Shown here in pieces: positions 35,866 to 46,400 of a DNA stretch of 64,000 nucleotides. The notes below the pieces were generated by a model, which worked only from the letters and a program-made list of their open reading frames with translations, was not told the DNA's origin and did no database searches. The DNA is from Acidobacteriota bacterium (GTDB lineage Bacteria > Acidobacteriota > Vicinamibacteria > Fen-336), in the NCBI GenBank assembly GCA_022340585.1, contig JAJDNS010000051.1, positions 1-64,000 on the forward strand, in the 5' to 3' direction. Each line of letters starts with the position of its first letter. Position 1 is the stretch's first letter. A program made the translations under genes and the position numbers.

Positions 35866-38800
35866 GTGACCGTGGCCTCTCGAGCGCTTTCCTGGATCGT
35901 CGGCGGTCTTGCCCTGGCCGCCAGCAGCGCCCACCCGGGAGAGATCCGGGGGAGGGTTCTGGTGGAGGGAGAGCCGGCCACGGGGGTGACGGTCTCCGTC
36001 CTCCCCTTCGAGGAAGGCGATCAGCGGGCCCGGCGCGAGGCCCGGGGTGCGGCAGCGCCAGAGCCCCTCGCCGAGGTCGTGACGGCACGCAACGGCCACT
36101 TCTCGATCGCGCTCGAGGGGAGCGGCGAAGTCCCCGTGCGCCTCGCCTTCTCCGGGGACACGATCCCCGCCTGCATGCTCCAGCGTCTGCTCGACCCCGC
36201 GGGCGACGCGGTGGGCGACGTCAGGCTGAGTGCGGCGCGGCCGCTGGCCGGCCGGGTCCTCGACGAGCGCGGCGGCCCGGTCGTCGGGGCCACGGTGCGC
36301 CTGTGGGCGGGGCGGGGCGGGTCGTTCGCGGGCGACCTGGCGGCGGTCGAGGCCCTGCCCCGATCGACCACGACCGGCCCCGACGGGTCCTTCCGATTCG
36401 AGACGGCAGCCGAATCCGGCAACCGATTCCGTGTGGAGGCGCCCGGGCTGGCCACTGTCGAGCGCGTCGGGATGGGGGACGGCGCCCTCGCCCGCCCCGT
36501 GACTCTCGGGCTCGGGCAGGTGGTGCGGGGCACCGTGACCCTTCCGGACCGGCGGACCCCGGCGGGCGGGGCGGTCGTCCGCTACGAGGGGCGGGGCACC
36601 ACGCGCTGGGCGGAGGTGCGCGCGGATGGCTCGTTCCTCATCGAGGGCGTTCCGGCGGCCGGAGGGGGAGAGATCGTCGCCGATGCCGGGGAGCGAGGCC
36701 GCGGAGTGGCTCCGGTGGTCCCGGGCTCCACGGAGTCGGTGCGTGTCGTCCTCGCGCCGACCGCCACCCTCTCCGGCCGGGTGGTCGATTCCGGCACCGG
36801 CCGGCCCGTGTCCGGCGCTCGCCTGGTGGCCCGGGCGCCCGGAGCCGCGTTCCTGGCCCGATCCGGCCGTGACGGGCGGTACGTCCTCCGGGGACTGCCC
36901 CCCCGGACCTACGACCTCGAGGTGGACGACGCCCGCTTCGTCCGGTGGTCCCACGACATCGACGTCGCCGCCGGCCGTGCCGAGACCAGGGACGTCCCCC
37001 TGGTCCGCGGGGCCGGGCTCACCGGCCAGGTCGTCGACGACACCGGCGCGCCCGTCGAGGGCGCGGCCGTCCAGATGAGCCCAGGTGGCGAGGGCGGGAT
37101 GCGCGACTTCGTGCGCCGGATGCGGTCGCGGGGCGATGCGGTGCGCACCGACCGGAACGGGGTGTTCACCGCGGAACGGCTGACCCCGGGGCGGGGCCAG
37201 CGACTCGACGTCCGTCACGAGGACTACGAGAACCGGAGTCTCGGGGGGATCGACCTCGAGCCCGGGTTCACCACGAAGGGAGTGCGAGTCGTGCTCCGCC
37301 GCGGCCTCGAGCTGGTGGGAGTCGTGGTCGACCAGGAGGAGCGCCCCCTCGCGGGTGTCGAGGTGGAGCTCCGGCAGTCGTTCACCTTCCGCAGCCGGCG
37401 AGGCAACATGGCGGTGGGGATGCCCGACTCGTTCCCCCGGCGGGAGGCCGGTCCTGACGGTCGGTTCGCCTTTCAAGGACTGAAGGCCGGAGACTACACG
37501 CTGACCGCGAGCTCTCCCGGCTACGCCCGGGCCACGGTGGACCCGGTGATGGTCTCCGAGGACGAGGGTGCCGAGCCTCTCGTGCTCGTGCTGCACCCCG
37601 GGGCCACCATCAGCGGCTTTCTCCGCGACCGCTCGGGCTCGGGCGCGCCGGGCTGGTACGTCAACGCATCGGTGGAGGGGCAGGGGCGAGGGCGCTTCGG
37701 GCCCGGGGGCCTTCGTACCGAGGAGCCGTCGGGACCCGACGGCTCGTTCCTCATCGAAGGACTGACCGAGGGAACGGCCTACGATCTCCAGCCCATGAGC
37801 TCCGCCGGCCTCGGCACCCGGCGCGCCGGGGTCGTGGCGCCCTCGGACGACGTCGAGCTCACGGTGAAGGGCATCGGTCAGGTGGGGGGGCGAGTGATCG
37901 AGGCCGAGAGCGGTCTGCCGGTTTCCGACTTCGAGGTGAGCTATCGCCCGGATGCCCAGGGGGGAATGCGCTTCATGTTCCGCGCCGGCCCGGGGGACCG
38001 CGGTCCCGACGAGCCGCGCTCGTTCCACTCCGACGACGGCGTCTTCGTCCTCGAGGATGTTCCCGCCGGCCGCTGGACGGTGGAGGTGACGGCCGAAGGC
38101 TTCCAGCCGGGGACGGCGTCCGGCGTGACGGTGGAAGAGGGCGGGCGGGTCGAGGGCGTGGACGTCGCCCTCTCGAAGGGCGGGACGATCGGCGGTCAGG
38201 TCGTCGAGTCCCAGTCGGGTCGTCCGGTGCTGGACGCCACCGTTCGAGCCGAGCTGTCGGGGGGCGGGGGCGCGGGCCGAATGCCCCGCCTCATGGGGGG
38301 TGGCGCCAACGAAGCGACGACCGACGCCGAGGGCGTCTACGAGATCAGCGGGCTGGCGCCGGGGACGTGGAGTGTCACCGCCTCGCACCCCGAGTGGAGC
38401 GAGTCGACGGTCACCGTCGAGCTCGCGGACGCACCCGCCACCGCCGATCTTCGCCTCGGGCGGGGGGGCGCGATCGGCGGGGTGGTGGTGGCGGGAGGAC
38501 GGCCCGTCGGTGGCGCGGAGGTGGGGCTGACCGAGTCGGGCGATGCCGGCTTTCGTGGCTTCGGCGGGGGCCAGAGCAGCCTCACCGGTGACGACGGCCG
38601 CTTCCGCTTCGAGCGGCTCACTCCGGGTCGCTACACCCTCTCCGCTGCGCTGCGGAGCCAGTCGAGCGCCCCCGTCGACGCGGTGGTCACCGGGGAGAGC
38701 GCCCAGGAGGTCACGCTCACCCTGAACGAAGGCGCGGCCATCCATGGCGCGTGCTCCGGCCTGTCCGAGGACCAGCTCGCCGGCATCTCGGTCACGGCCA

Positions 38801-39999
38801 ACGGTCCCGACGGCTACTTCGCCTCGACGCGGACCGCTGCCGACGCCTCGTTCGAGCTCACCGGGGTCCCCGAGGGCTCGATCCGCCTGAGCGCGACCGC
38901 CGGCGACTTCTCCAGCAGCACCCGGGTGGCGAGCGCGAACGTGACCATAGAACCCGGGCAGGCGGACGCGTACGCGGAGATCGTCTTCGAAGCCGGCTAC
39001 CGGGTCGAGGTGCGGGTGAGCCGAAGCGGTCAGCCCATTCCCGACGCCTTCGTGAACGCGATTCCCGATTCCGGGGGACGGCGCGGCGCCAGCGCGCGCA
39101 CCGACGAGATGGGGACCTGCGTCCTCGAGGGGCTCCGGGACGGCAGCTACACCTTCATGGCCAACGTCCAGGACGGGGCTCCGGTGCGAGAGACCGTGTC
39201 GATCTCCGGAGACGCCACCGTCGACCTGGAGGTGCCTCCGGGTCGCATCGCCGGGCTCGTCGTCGAAGCGGGGACGGGTCAGCCCCTGGCCGACGTGAGC
39301 GTGCGCGTGGAGGAGGGCGGCAGTGGGTTCCGCTTCGCCAGCGTGGTGAGCGCAGACAGCTCCGGGCGCTTCGCCTTCGAGGACGTGGAGCCCCGCTCGT
39401 ACCTCCTCACGTTCCAGAAACCAGCGTATGAGACGACAACGCGGGACGTGAACGCGGCCGACGAGGAAGAGGTCCGGGTCGAGATGCGCCGGGGCGAGGG
39501 CCTGGGCCTCCTCGCCCGCGACGGCATGTTCGGCACACCGCTGCGGGGGCTGATGGTGCGCGTCGTCGATGCGTCGGGGATCGCGGTCTTCACCGGGACA
39601 GTGCCCCTCGACAGCCAGGGCCGCGGCGAGATCCCGTCGGTGGCGCCCGGCTCCTACGAGCTCCGGGTCTCCTCCTCGGGGTACGCCCCCGTCGTCCGAC
39701 CCGGGATCGTGGTGCCGTCCTCGGAGCTGGCCTTCGCGCTGACCCCCGGGGGCACTCTCGAGATCCAGGTCGGGCCGGAGACGCAGGCGCTTCCGCAGCC
39801 CCAGGCGCTTCTCTACCGCGCCGACGGCCGGGTGTACCTTCCGTCGATCTTCTCCATGGACGGCGTCGTTCCCCTTGGGTCCCCGGTGCGCCGCCTCGAG
39901 AACGTGGCCCCCGGTCGCTACGTCCTCGCCGTCGAAGGCGGCGCCCGCCAGGAGATCGAGGTCCGCGAAGGCACGGTGTCCGTCGCGGCCCTGCCCTGA
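35866..39999 (+). CDS. Giant exported array of carboxypeptidase-regulatory-like domains
   Basis: A 1377-residue protein beginning with a signal peptide (WIVGGLALAASSAHPG). About a dozen or more beta-sandwich units follow, each 80-100 residues. They open with lines such as LSGRVVDSGTGRPVSGARL, LTGQVVDDTGAPVEGAAVQ, IGGQVVESQSGRPVLDATV and IAGLVVEAGTGQPLADVSV, and close with DGRYVLRGLPPRTYDLEV-type strands. No catalytic domain or membrane anchor is visible. Such arrays occur in surface or secreted proteins of Acidobacteria and Myxococcota and are thought to act as structural or ligand-binding stalks. It starts at GTG 35866 with GGGAG upstream. The short gene at 40069 follows on the same strand. 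Confidence 0.8.
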   Translation: MTVASRALSWIVGGLALAASSAHPGEIRGRVLVEGEPATGVTVSVLPFEEGDQRARREARGAAAPEPLAEVVTARNGHFSIALEGSGEVPVRLAFSGDTIPACMLQRLLDPAGDAVGDVRLSAARPLAGRVLDERGGPVVGATVRLWAGRGGSFAGDLAAVEALPRSTTTGPDGSFRFETAAESGNRFRVEAPGLATVERVGMGDGALARPVTLGLGQVVRGTVTLPDRRTPAGGAVVRYEGRGTTRWAEVRADGSFLIEGVPAAGGGEIVADAGERGRGVAPVVPGSTESVRVVLAPTATLSGRVVDSGTGRPVSGARLVARAPGAAFLARSGRDGRYVLRGLPPRTYDLEVDDARFVRWSHDIDVAAGRAETRDVPLVRGAGLTGQVVDDTGAPVEGAAVQMSPGGEGGMRDFVRRMRSRGDAVRTDRNGVFTAERLTPGRGQRLDVRHEDYENRSLGGIDLEPGFTTKGVRVVLRRGLELVGVVVDQEERPLAGVEVELRQSFTFRSRRGNMAVGMPDSFPRREAGPDGRFAFQGLKAGDYTLTASSPGYARATVDPVMVSEDEGAEPLVLVLHPGATISGFLRDRSGSGAPGWYVNASVEGQGRGRFGPGGLRTEEPSGPDGSFLIEGLTEGTAYDLQPMSSAGLGTRRAGVVAPSDDVELTVKGIGQVGGRVIEAESGLPVSDFEVSYRPDAQGGMRFMFRAGPGDRGPDEPRSFHSDDGVFVLEDVPAGRWTVEVTAEGFQPGTASGVTVEEGGRVEGVDVALSKGGTIGGQVVESQSGRPVLDATVRAELSGGGGAGRMPRLMGGGANEATTDAEGVYEISGLAPGTWSVTASHPEWSESTVTVELADAPATADLRLGRGGAIGGVVVAGGRPVGGAEVGLTESGDAGFRGFGGGQSSLTGDDGRFRFERLTPGRYTLSAALRSQSSAPVDAVVTGESAQEVTLTLNEGAAIHGACSGLSEDQLAGISVTANGPDGYFASTRTAADASFELTGVPEGSIRLSATAGDFSSSTRVASANVTIEPGQADAYAEIVFEAGYRVEVRVSRSGQPIPDAFVNAIPDSGGRRGASARTDEMGTCVLEGLRDGSYTFMANVQDGAPVRETVSISGDATVDLEVPPGRIAGLVVEAGTGQPLADVSVRVEEGGSGFRFASVVSADSSGRFAFEDVEPRSYLLTFQKPAYETTTRDVNAADEEEVRVEMRRGEGLGLLARDGMFGTPLRGLMVRVVDASGIAVFTGTVPLDSQGRGEIPSVAPGSYELRVSSSGYAPVVRPGIVVPSSELAFALTPGGTLEIQVGPETQALPQPQALLYRADGRVYLPSIFSMDGVVPLGSPVRRLENVAPGRYVLAVEGGARQEIEVREGTVSVAALP

Positions 40000-40068
40000 G
40001 ATGGCTGAGCGTCCGATGGCCGGGCTACAATGCTGGGTCTTCCACGAGGAGAACGAGAGGAGCCCCGT

Positions 40069-40467
40069 ATGAGGACGCTGCTGCTGACCGTGCTTCTGAT
40101 CGGCCTCGCCGGGTCGGTCGCTCTCGCCGCCGACCTCCCGGCCGCCGACGCCGCGCTGATCGAGGGGGCCGGGGTTCCCCTCTACCCCGGGGCGACGTTC
40201 GCCACCGGGAGCAAGGACGTCGGCTTCCGGTTCGCCACCAGCGAGGCCCCGGCGGTGGTGAGGAAGTGGTATCAGGAGAAGCTGGCGGGCTGGGTGCTGT
40301 TCGACAAGTACGACTCCTGGATCCTCTACCAGGGTGAGCCCGGCGCGAGCATGGGAGACCTGATGTCCCTCAACCAGGTTCAGGTCCAGACGAACGAGAA
40401 CCTCCCCGAGTGGCACGACGTCGACAAGAGCATGACGACCGAGATCGTGATCATGGTCGTCCAGTAG
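40069..40467 (+). CDS. Small exported protein of unknown function
   Basis: A 132-residue protein with a signal peptide (LLLTVLLIGLAGSVALAA). Its mature part contains VPLYPGATFATGSKDVGFRF and VVRKWYQEKLAGW, a pattern seen in small secreted proteins in which a YPGA segment precedes a ligand-binding-like alpha/beta fold. GAGAGGAG lies before ATG 40069, and TACAAT (40026-40031) is a possible -10 box. No family can be named with confidence. It lies downstream of the large array gene with a 69-base gap and its own candidate promoter. Confidence 0.6.
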   Translation: MRTLLLTVLLIGLAGSVALAADLPAADAALIEGAGVPLYPGATFATGSKDVGFRFATSEAPAVVRKWYQEKLAGWVLFDKYDSWILYQGEPGASMGDLMSLNQVQVQTNENLPEWHDVDKSMTTEIVIMVVQ

Positions 40468-40490
40468 CCCGCCCGGAGTGGCTCAGGACG

Positions 40491-40519
40491 GCGGGACGGG
40501 GCGCCTGGCCCCATCCCGC
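40491..40519. terminator. Bidirectional hairpin between convergent genes
   Basis: GCGGGACGGGG (40491-40501) pairs with CCCCATCCCGC (40509-40519) with one mismatch over a 7-nt loop. It sits midway between the small exported protein and the isomerase gene. Confidence 0.55.
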
Positions 40520-40540
40520 GGTCGAGGGGCGTCTCCGGAG

Positions 40541-41350
40541 CTAGCCGAACAGCGGCTTGAGGTAGTGGAGGCTCTCCTCAGCCCAGCGTGCCTCGGTCTC
40601 GATCGTCTTCTCGGGCGTGCTCTCCGGCGGCGTCCACAGCTCCAGGATGGCGCTGTGGCACCGGCCATGGGTCCGGACCTGCTCGAGAAGCCAGGGGATG
40701 TCCAGCATGCCCTGGCCGGCCGGGGTGCCCTCCACGACGAAGCCCATCATGTGGGAGACCCGGCGCACCGTGAAATCCTTGACGTGGAGGTTGAGGGTGT
40801 GGGGGGCGAGGGCCTCGGTGACCTCCCGGACCGCCTCCCCGGCGCCCATGGAGTTCACCGAGTCGAGGCAGATGCCCACCTGGTCCTCGTCGGTTCGCTT
40901 CACGATCTCGAGAAGCTCCGCCGTCGCCAGGCGGTCGTGGTTCTCGATGGCGAGCTTCACCCCGGCCTCCCGCAATCGGGGAAGCGCCGCGCGGACGACC
41001 GTCACCACCTCGTCGGCCGGGGGGGCGAACCCGGGGCCGTCGATCACGAAGCGCAGGACGTGGGAGCCGAAGAAGGCCGCTACGTCGATCAGCCGGGCGA
41101 GGTGGTCGGGGGTCAACCGGCGGGCCCCCACCTCGATCGCCACCCGCCGACTGTCCGCGAACTCCGCCAGCGCGTGCCGCTCCTCGGTCGAGAGCTCCTC
41201 GAGAGGAAGGTTGTCGGCGACCTGGGCACAGTGGAGCCCGGCGGCGTTGGCCTTGCGGACGAGGTCCTCGGCGCTCAGCGGCTGCGCGGGCCGATGACCG
41301 GGAACCCCCACCGCCCACGTGTAGGTGTAGCTCCCGACGCCGAGACGCAT
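40541..41350 (-). CDS. Sugar phosphate isomerase/epimerase (xylose isomerase-like TIM barrel)
   Basis: A 269-residue TIM-barrel protein of the AP-endonuclease-2/xylose-isomerase superfamily. The metal-binding residues are likely Glu in LAIENHDRL, Asp in VGICLDSVNS, His in LNLHVKDFTV and Glu in AILELWTPP. Such enzymes isomerise or epimerise sugars or act on cyclitols. ATG 41350 has GGAGGAG at a good distance. It is the last gene of a leftward group with the M48 fusion, the ManD-like dehydratase and DUF1697, though a 163-base gap precedes it. Confidence 0.82.
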   Translation of the reverse strand: MRLGVGSYTYTWAVGVPGHRPAQPLSAEDLVRKANAAGLHCAQVADNLPLEELSTEERHALAEFADSRRVAIEVGARRLTPDHLARLIDVAAFFGSHVLRFVIDGPGFAPPADEVVTVVRAALPRLREAGVKLAIENHDRLATAELLEIVKRTDEDQVGICLDSVNSMGAGEAVREVTEALAPHTLNLHVKDFTVRRVSHMMGFVVEGTPAGQGMLDIPWLLEQVRTHGRCHSAILELWTPPESTPEKTIETEARWAEESLHYLKPLFG

Positions 41351-41513
41351 GGTCACTCCTCCCTCGAGCCTCGCACCTCGTCGGCGTGCCCCCGGCGTTC
41401 CTCGCTTTCGATCGCGAGAGGCCCACACGGCCACCGCATGGGCACCAGATCATGAGTCTCCACAGGCCTTCACACCCTCCGATGATGACACGCCCCCTCC
41501 TCGCCCAGGGTCC

Positions 41514-42047
41514 TCAGGTCTCTGCGTCCCGCAGGAGGCGAGCGACGCGCTCGATCGTCTCCCACCAGCGGGTGGTGGCGGTGCCGTCGAGCGCCTTCTC
41601 CACGACGTGGCTGGGGAAGACGAACCCTCGGGACCGGCGCTGCCACAGGCCCAGCGCGAAACGGCCGTCGACCCGGTCGAAGCGGACGCTCCAATCTCCT
41701 CTCCCTGGGTCGAAGAGGGGAAGCCCGGGGACGTGTCGAGGCCGGCGATCGAGGACCGCCGCCCATCCGCGACGGTCCTTCGAGAACCGAACCCCCGCGA
41801 AGGGCGCGCCGTCCACGAGGGCCACCACCTCCCGGGCCGGGACCACCACCAGAGCGGGTTCGAAAGGCAGCCACGCCAGGATCTCCCGCCGGATCGCGGT
41901 CGCGCTCGCCTTCCCCCGGACGACGAAGGTGCCGGCGGCCCCCACGTTGACCACGCCGAGGGGTGCGAGGTCACGGGCCAGCTGCGCGGGCCGGAAGACG
42001 TTCCGGCCTCCCACGTTCGCGGCTCGCAGGAAGACGACGTGTCCCAT
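41514..42047 (-). CDS. DUF1697 protein
   Basis: A 177-residue protein matching DUF1697: the N-terminal FLRAANVGGRNVFRPAQLARDL is the family signature (usually LRGINVGG), followed by the VNVGAAGTFVV strand. The family has a ferredoxin-like fold and no established biochemical role. It begins 3 bases after the stop of the ManD-like gene, so the two are surely co-transcribed, but this does not reveal a common task. Confidence 0.75.
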   Translation of the reverse strand: MGHVVFLRAANVGGRNVFRPAQLARDLAPLGVVNVGAAGTFVVRGKASATAIRREILAWLPFEPALVVVPAREVVALVDGAPFAGVRFSKDRRGWAAVLDRRPRHVPGLPLFDPGRGDWSVRFDRVDGRFALGLWQRRSRGFVFPSHVVEKALDGTATTRWWETIERVARLLRDAET

Positions 42048-42050
42048 GCT

Positions 42051-43397
42051 CTACTGCTTGATGATCGTCCCGTCCCGGCGGCGGATGGCGCCCCAGCCCC
42101 CGTTGTACTGCTGCCGCTCGCCCCTCTCGCGGTGGCCGAAGGGGTACCTTGCCGCCGCCGTCTCGTCGACCTCGATCCCCCAACCCGGGGCCTCGTTCGC
42201 GTAGAGGTAGCCGCCCTGCATCTCGGGGACGCCGGAGAAGACCTCCCGGGTCGCATCGTCGAAGGGCGAGTACTCCTGCACCCCGAAGTTCCAGCTGGCC
42301 AGGTCCAGTGCCACGTTGCAGGCGTGGCCGACGGGCGAGACGTCTCCGGGCCCGTGCCACGCGGTCTTGACCCCGTGGAGCTCGGCGAGGATCGCCATCT
42401 TGCGGCACGGGGTCAGGCCCCCGGCCTGGGAGACGTGGACGCGGATGTAGTCGATCAGCCGCTCGGTGATGAGGGGGGTCCACTCGTGGGGGCTGTTGAA
42501 GAGCTCGCCCATGGCGATGGGAGTGGTGCACTGGTTCCGGATCAGGCGGAACCACGCGAGGTCCTCGGGGGAGACGGGATCCTCGAGAAAGAAGAGCCGG
42601 AACCGCTCCATGTCCTTGCAGAAGCCCACGGCCTGGGTGGGGGAGATGCGCTCGTGGACGTCGTGCAGCAGCTCGACCTCGTCACCCAGCTCGGTGCGCG
42701 CCCGCTCGAACAGCTCCACGGCCCGGCGCATGTAGGCGGCGGGCTCGAAGACCGGCTCGTCGTGGAGCGACTCCACCCGGGCCGCGCCCCGCCCCGAGCC
42801 GTAGCCGGCCATCCCGGGGACGCCCACCTGGATCCGCACGTGCCGGAAGCCCTTCTCCATGATGGCCCGGGCGCTGTCGAGGGCGTCTTCGATCTCGGAC
42901 CCGCTGGCGTGGGAGTAGCAGTCGGCGGCCTCGCGCGTCTTGCCGCCGAGGAGCTGGTAGACCGGCATCCCCGCCTGGCGTCCCTTGATGTCCCACAGCG
43001 CCATGTCGACCCCGCTGATGGCGTTGTTGAGGACGGGGCCGTTCCGCCAGTACGAGCTGTTGTACATGGCCTGCCAGAGGTCGTCGATGCGATCCGCCTT
43101 CCGGCCCACCAGGAAGGGCTTGAGGTATCGGTCCACCGCCGGCACCACGAGATCGGCGCGCTGGGTGTAGGTGGCGCAGCCGTATCCGTAGAGCCCGTCC
43201 TGGTCCGTCGTGACCTTGACCACCACGAGACGTAGCCCCCGGGGGGCGGTGGCGATGGCCCGGACGTCGGTGATCTTCGGTGACGGGAGACCCCGGCGGG
43301 CCTGCTCGACCTGCGCCTCCGCCCTCGCCGTCCGCTCGCCCAGCAGGGTGGCCAGGCCTCCGCCGGCCGCGAGACCGATCGCGCTTCTTCGTTTCAT
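42051..43397 (-). CDS. Tat-exported enolase-superfamily dehydratase (ManD/RspA-like)
   Basis: A 448-residue protein resembling D-mannonate/D-gluconate dehydratases. Active-site pieces are LLHDVHERISPTQA (Asp and His), FFLEDPVSPED (Glu), AMGELFNS (Glu), HVSQAGGLTPCRK, AWHGPGDVSPVGHA (His) and NFGVQEYSPF. An N-terminal MKRRSAIGLAAGGGLATLLG looks like a twin-arginine signal, which is unusual because characterised ManD enzymes are cytoplasmic. AAAGGAGG lies before ATG 43397. It probably dehydrates a hexonate or related sugar acid; the substrate is uncertain because the family includes many members of low activity. Confidence 0.82.
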   Translation of the reverse strand: MKRRSAIGLAAGGGLATLLGERTARAEAQVEQARRGLPSPKITDVRAIATAPRGLRLVVVKVTTDQDGLYGYGCATYTQRADLVVPAVDRYLKPFLVGRKADRIDDLWQAMYNSSYWRNGPVLNNAISGVDMALWDIKGRQAGMPVYQLLGGKTREAADCYSHASGSEIEDALDSARAIMEKGFRHVRIQVGVPGMAGYGSGRGAARVESLHDEPVFEPAAYMRRAVELFERARTELGDEVELLHDVHERISPTQAVGFCKDMERFRLFFLEDPVSPEDLAWFRLIRNQCTTPIAMGELFNSPHEWTPLITERLIDYIRVHVSQAGGLTPCRKMAILAELHGVKTAWHGPGDVSPVGHACNVALDLASWNFGVQEYSPFDDATREVFSGVPEMQGGYLYANEAPGWGIEVDETAAARYPFGHRERGERQQYNGGWGAIRRRDGTIIKQ

Positions 43398-43440
43398 GGG
43401 GCCTCCTTTCCGCCGATCCGTCCCGGCGTCCGGGAGGATG

Positions 43441-46400
43441 TTACCTCCCCGCGGGAATCCCTCCATCGGGTGAAGGGAGGTGACGGAGTCTCTCCGGCCT
43501 GTAGAGGCGCAGCCGCGGGCCGTTGGCGCCGGTGACGAGCACACCGACGCCCTCGGCATAGCTCGACGCGGCCAGGACCCAGCGCGAGTCGTCCGACCCC
43601 TCGAGCCCAGCGAGGCGCACCAGCCCCGCCTCGCCCAGGCGGTACAGTGACTGTCCTCGGCTCTCGTGGGCGAGCACGAGGCCTCCAGGCCCGGCGAGGT
43701 TCGGGGGGGCGACCAAGCCATCGACCACGCCGAGGAGGTGCCGTCGTTCCTCCGAGGGGTCCACGCTCCACAGCCACGTCCGCTCCCCGTCGTGCGCGCG
43801 GCACACGAAGGCGCTGACACCCGGCGGCGGCTCGTCGCACTGCACCACGAGCTGCGATTCGAGCAGCGGATGAGGACCGTCGGCGTCGAGGGCGAGGAGT
43901 CGCGTCCCGGTTCCTCCGGCCAGCCCGGCCAGGAGCCACCGGACGCTGGAGGCGCCCCCGAAGTCCGACTCGTCCTCCGTCATCTCGTCCGCGTCCTCCA
44001 ACACGAAGCCGACACCCAACGCCATGGGCCCCTCCGAGACGAACCATTGACCCGCGAGATCGGCCGCGGGCCAGCGATCCTCACTTGACCGGTGGCCCTC
44101 GAGATCTCCCCGGAGCCGCACGAGCTCACCCGAGCCACTCTCGACCCCGGACACCTGCCAGACCCCGCCCGCGGGGTCGACCGCCAGGCGTGAAGCGATC
44201 AGCGCGGGCAGGGCGCGGCGCCATTCCTCCGGGGCGGCGGGGTCGTGTGGTCCACAGACGAGGGCGAGCCCGCTCGGGCTCTGGTCGAGCTCCAGGAGGA
44301 GCTCGTCGTCGAGGAGGACCACGTCGAGGGCGTGACGGTGGTGCTCGTTCCCGTCCACCGAGCCGACGACGAGTCGCTCTCGCAGCGGGGCGCCCGAGTC
44401 CCCGTCGGAGTCGTACCCACGGGTGAGCCAGCTCCTGCCCGTGGAGGAAAGGCTCAGCTGCGTGCTGCCCCTGGGCAGCGGGTGCTCGGCGACGAGCCGA
44501 AGGGCGACTGGCGGAGGAGGGTCGGGAGGCTGTGCTGTCCAGAAGGGATCACGAACGAAACGATCGGCAAAGGCACCCGAGCCCACCGTCAGGGTCGACG
44601 CCGCGAGAAGGGCAGCGACGACCGCGAGGGCTCGCGACCACGCACGTGGGCTCACCGCGAACGCGGCGGCGGCGGCGGCGAGGAGGACCGCGGCCGCGGG
44701 GTGCTGGCGAGCGGCGAGGTGAAGAGGGAGCACGTTCCCGGTGGCGAGGGGAGCGACGACGAGGAGGAGAGGCCCCGCCGCGGCCAGGCACAGGAGCAGG
44801 CCCACCCACGGGGCGGAGCGGGTGCGGCCGGCACGCTCCCTCCAGACGGTGGCCCACGCGAGGCCGAGAGCGGTCGTCCCCAGTACCAGCAGGGCGGCGA
44901 GCTGGAGAGACGAGGGGATCCCCTCGAGCAGACCGGCCGCTTGGGGTGGGGAGACCAGTGCGGACACGACGAGAGCGGTCCCGAGGGCCGCGAGCGGTCC
45001 GGGGTGGGGGAGAAGGACGGCGACGAGCCCGGGGACGAGCGCGGCCGAGAGAACGAGCAGTGCGGCAAGCGCACCGGCGGCGGCGGCGAGGGAAGCCACC
45101 GGCCGGTAGCCGCGCGGAGCTTCCGACGTCGGCAGCAGGTGCTCGTCGACCGTGTCGAGAGCGCTCTGGGCCGCCGGGCCCTCCCCGGGGGCCAGGGCCA
45201 GGGTCCAGGACGCGCCGGTGCGGTCGGTGGCGACGACGGCGTGACGGTCCTGTCCCCGGGGCTCGAGTCGCAGCTCGACGAGCTCCCGGTACGCGAACGA
45301 GCGCGCGCGGCGCGCGGCCGCCCGCAGCAGCCCCGGCTCTCGCGTGGTGCCCTCGGGGATCCCCTCCAGCCAGTGCGCCTGGTCCCCTTCGAGAACGAGC
45401 CACGCGCCGGCCTCCTCGCCGGCGAGACAGACCGGGGAAGGTGCGATCGAGGGCAACGCGGCCGCCTCCGCCGAAGGGGCGCCGACGGCCTGCGACCCTT
45501 CGTCCGTGAGAGCCCGCAAGGCCCGCAGACGGCTAGCCAGGCTCGGATGGGACTCCCACTGCTCGCGCTCCAGCTCCAGACGCCGCGGGAACAGGGCGAG
45601 CTCGTGCAGCTTCACAAGGCCTCGGGCGAGGGCGGCGGGATCGCCACAGAGCTCCGCGGCACGTCGGTCGCTCGCGGCCTCGTGGGCCTGGTGGCGGGCC
45701 AGACGTATCACCAGGCCGACGCCCACGGCCAGGGGCCAGCCGGCGGTCACCGCGAGGGTGGCGGCGTCGAGGCGGGACAGGACCACGGCGGCTCCGACCG
45801 TCCCCAGGAGGACCACCGTCGCCTGGAGCACCCCCAGACGGATGACCCGACGGCGCTCGAAGTGCTCGAGGTGGGCCTGCTCGTGAGCGAAGATCGCGGC
45901 GATCTCGTCGACGTCGAGCACCTCGAGCAGCGTCCGCGTGAACGCCACGGCCGGCTGGCCGGTCGAGGGCAACGCGACGGCGTTCGCCCAGCGTGCCCCG
46001 GGCGGGCCCATCACGAAGAGCCGGGGCATGGGGGCGGTGGAGCGGGCGGCGACGGCAGCCAGGCGCGGCTCGAGATCGGGCCGGTCCAGGGGCACGCCCT
46101 GGAGCAGACGCAGCAGGACCCGGTCGTGGAGAAGACCCCATACCAGCAGGAGAAGGGCCAACCCGGCCGCCACCGCCCACTCCCGCGGGGCCCAGGAGAC
46201 GAGGGCGGGCGCGGCCATGACGAGCACCCAGAAGCCCCCGAAGCCCAGAATCGCGCGCACGACGTGGAAGAGATACGCCGCGAGGCTCCACGTTTCGCCG
46301 AACAGCGCGCGTCGGACGGGGAAGCCTCCGGCCAGGAAGGCCAGGAGGAGAAGGGGAAGCGCCCAGGCGAGCGCGGACGAGAACAAGACGACGAGGACGG

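Noticed and set aside
35521-40416. A 1631-codon open frame antisense to the beta-sandwich array
   Set aside because: The + strand frame has a signal peptide and regular domain repeats. The antisense frame is low-complexity His/Arg/Gly and crosses gene boundaries and the 60-bp repeat.
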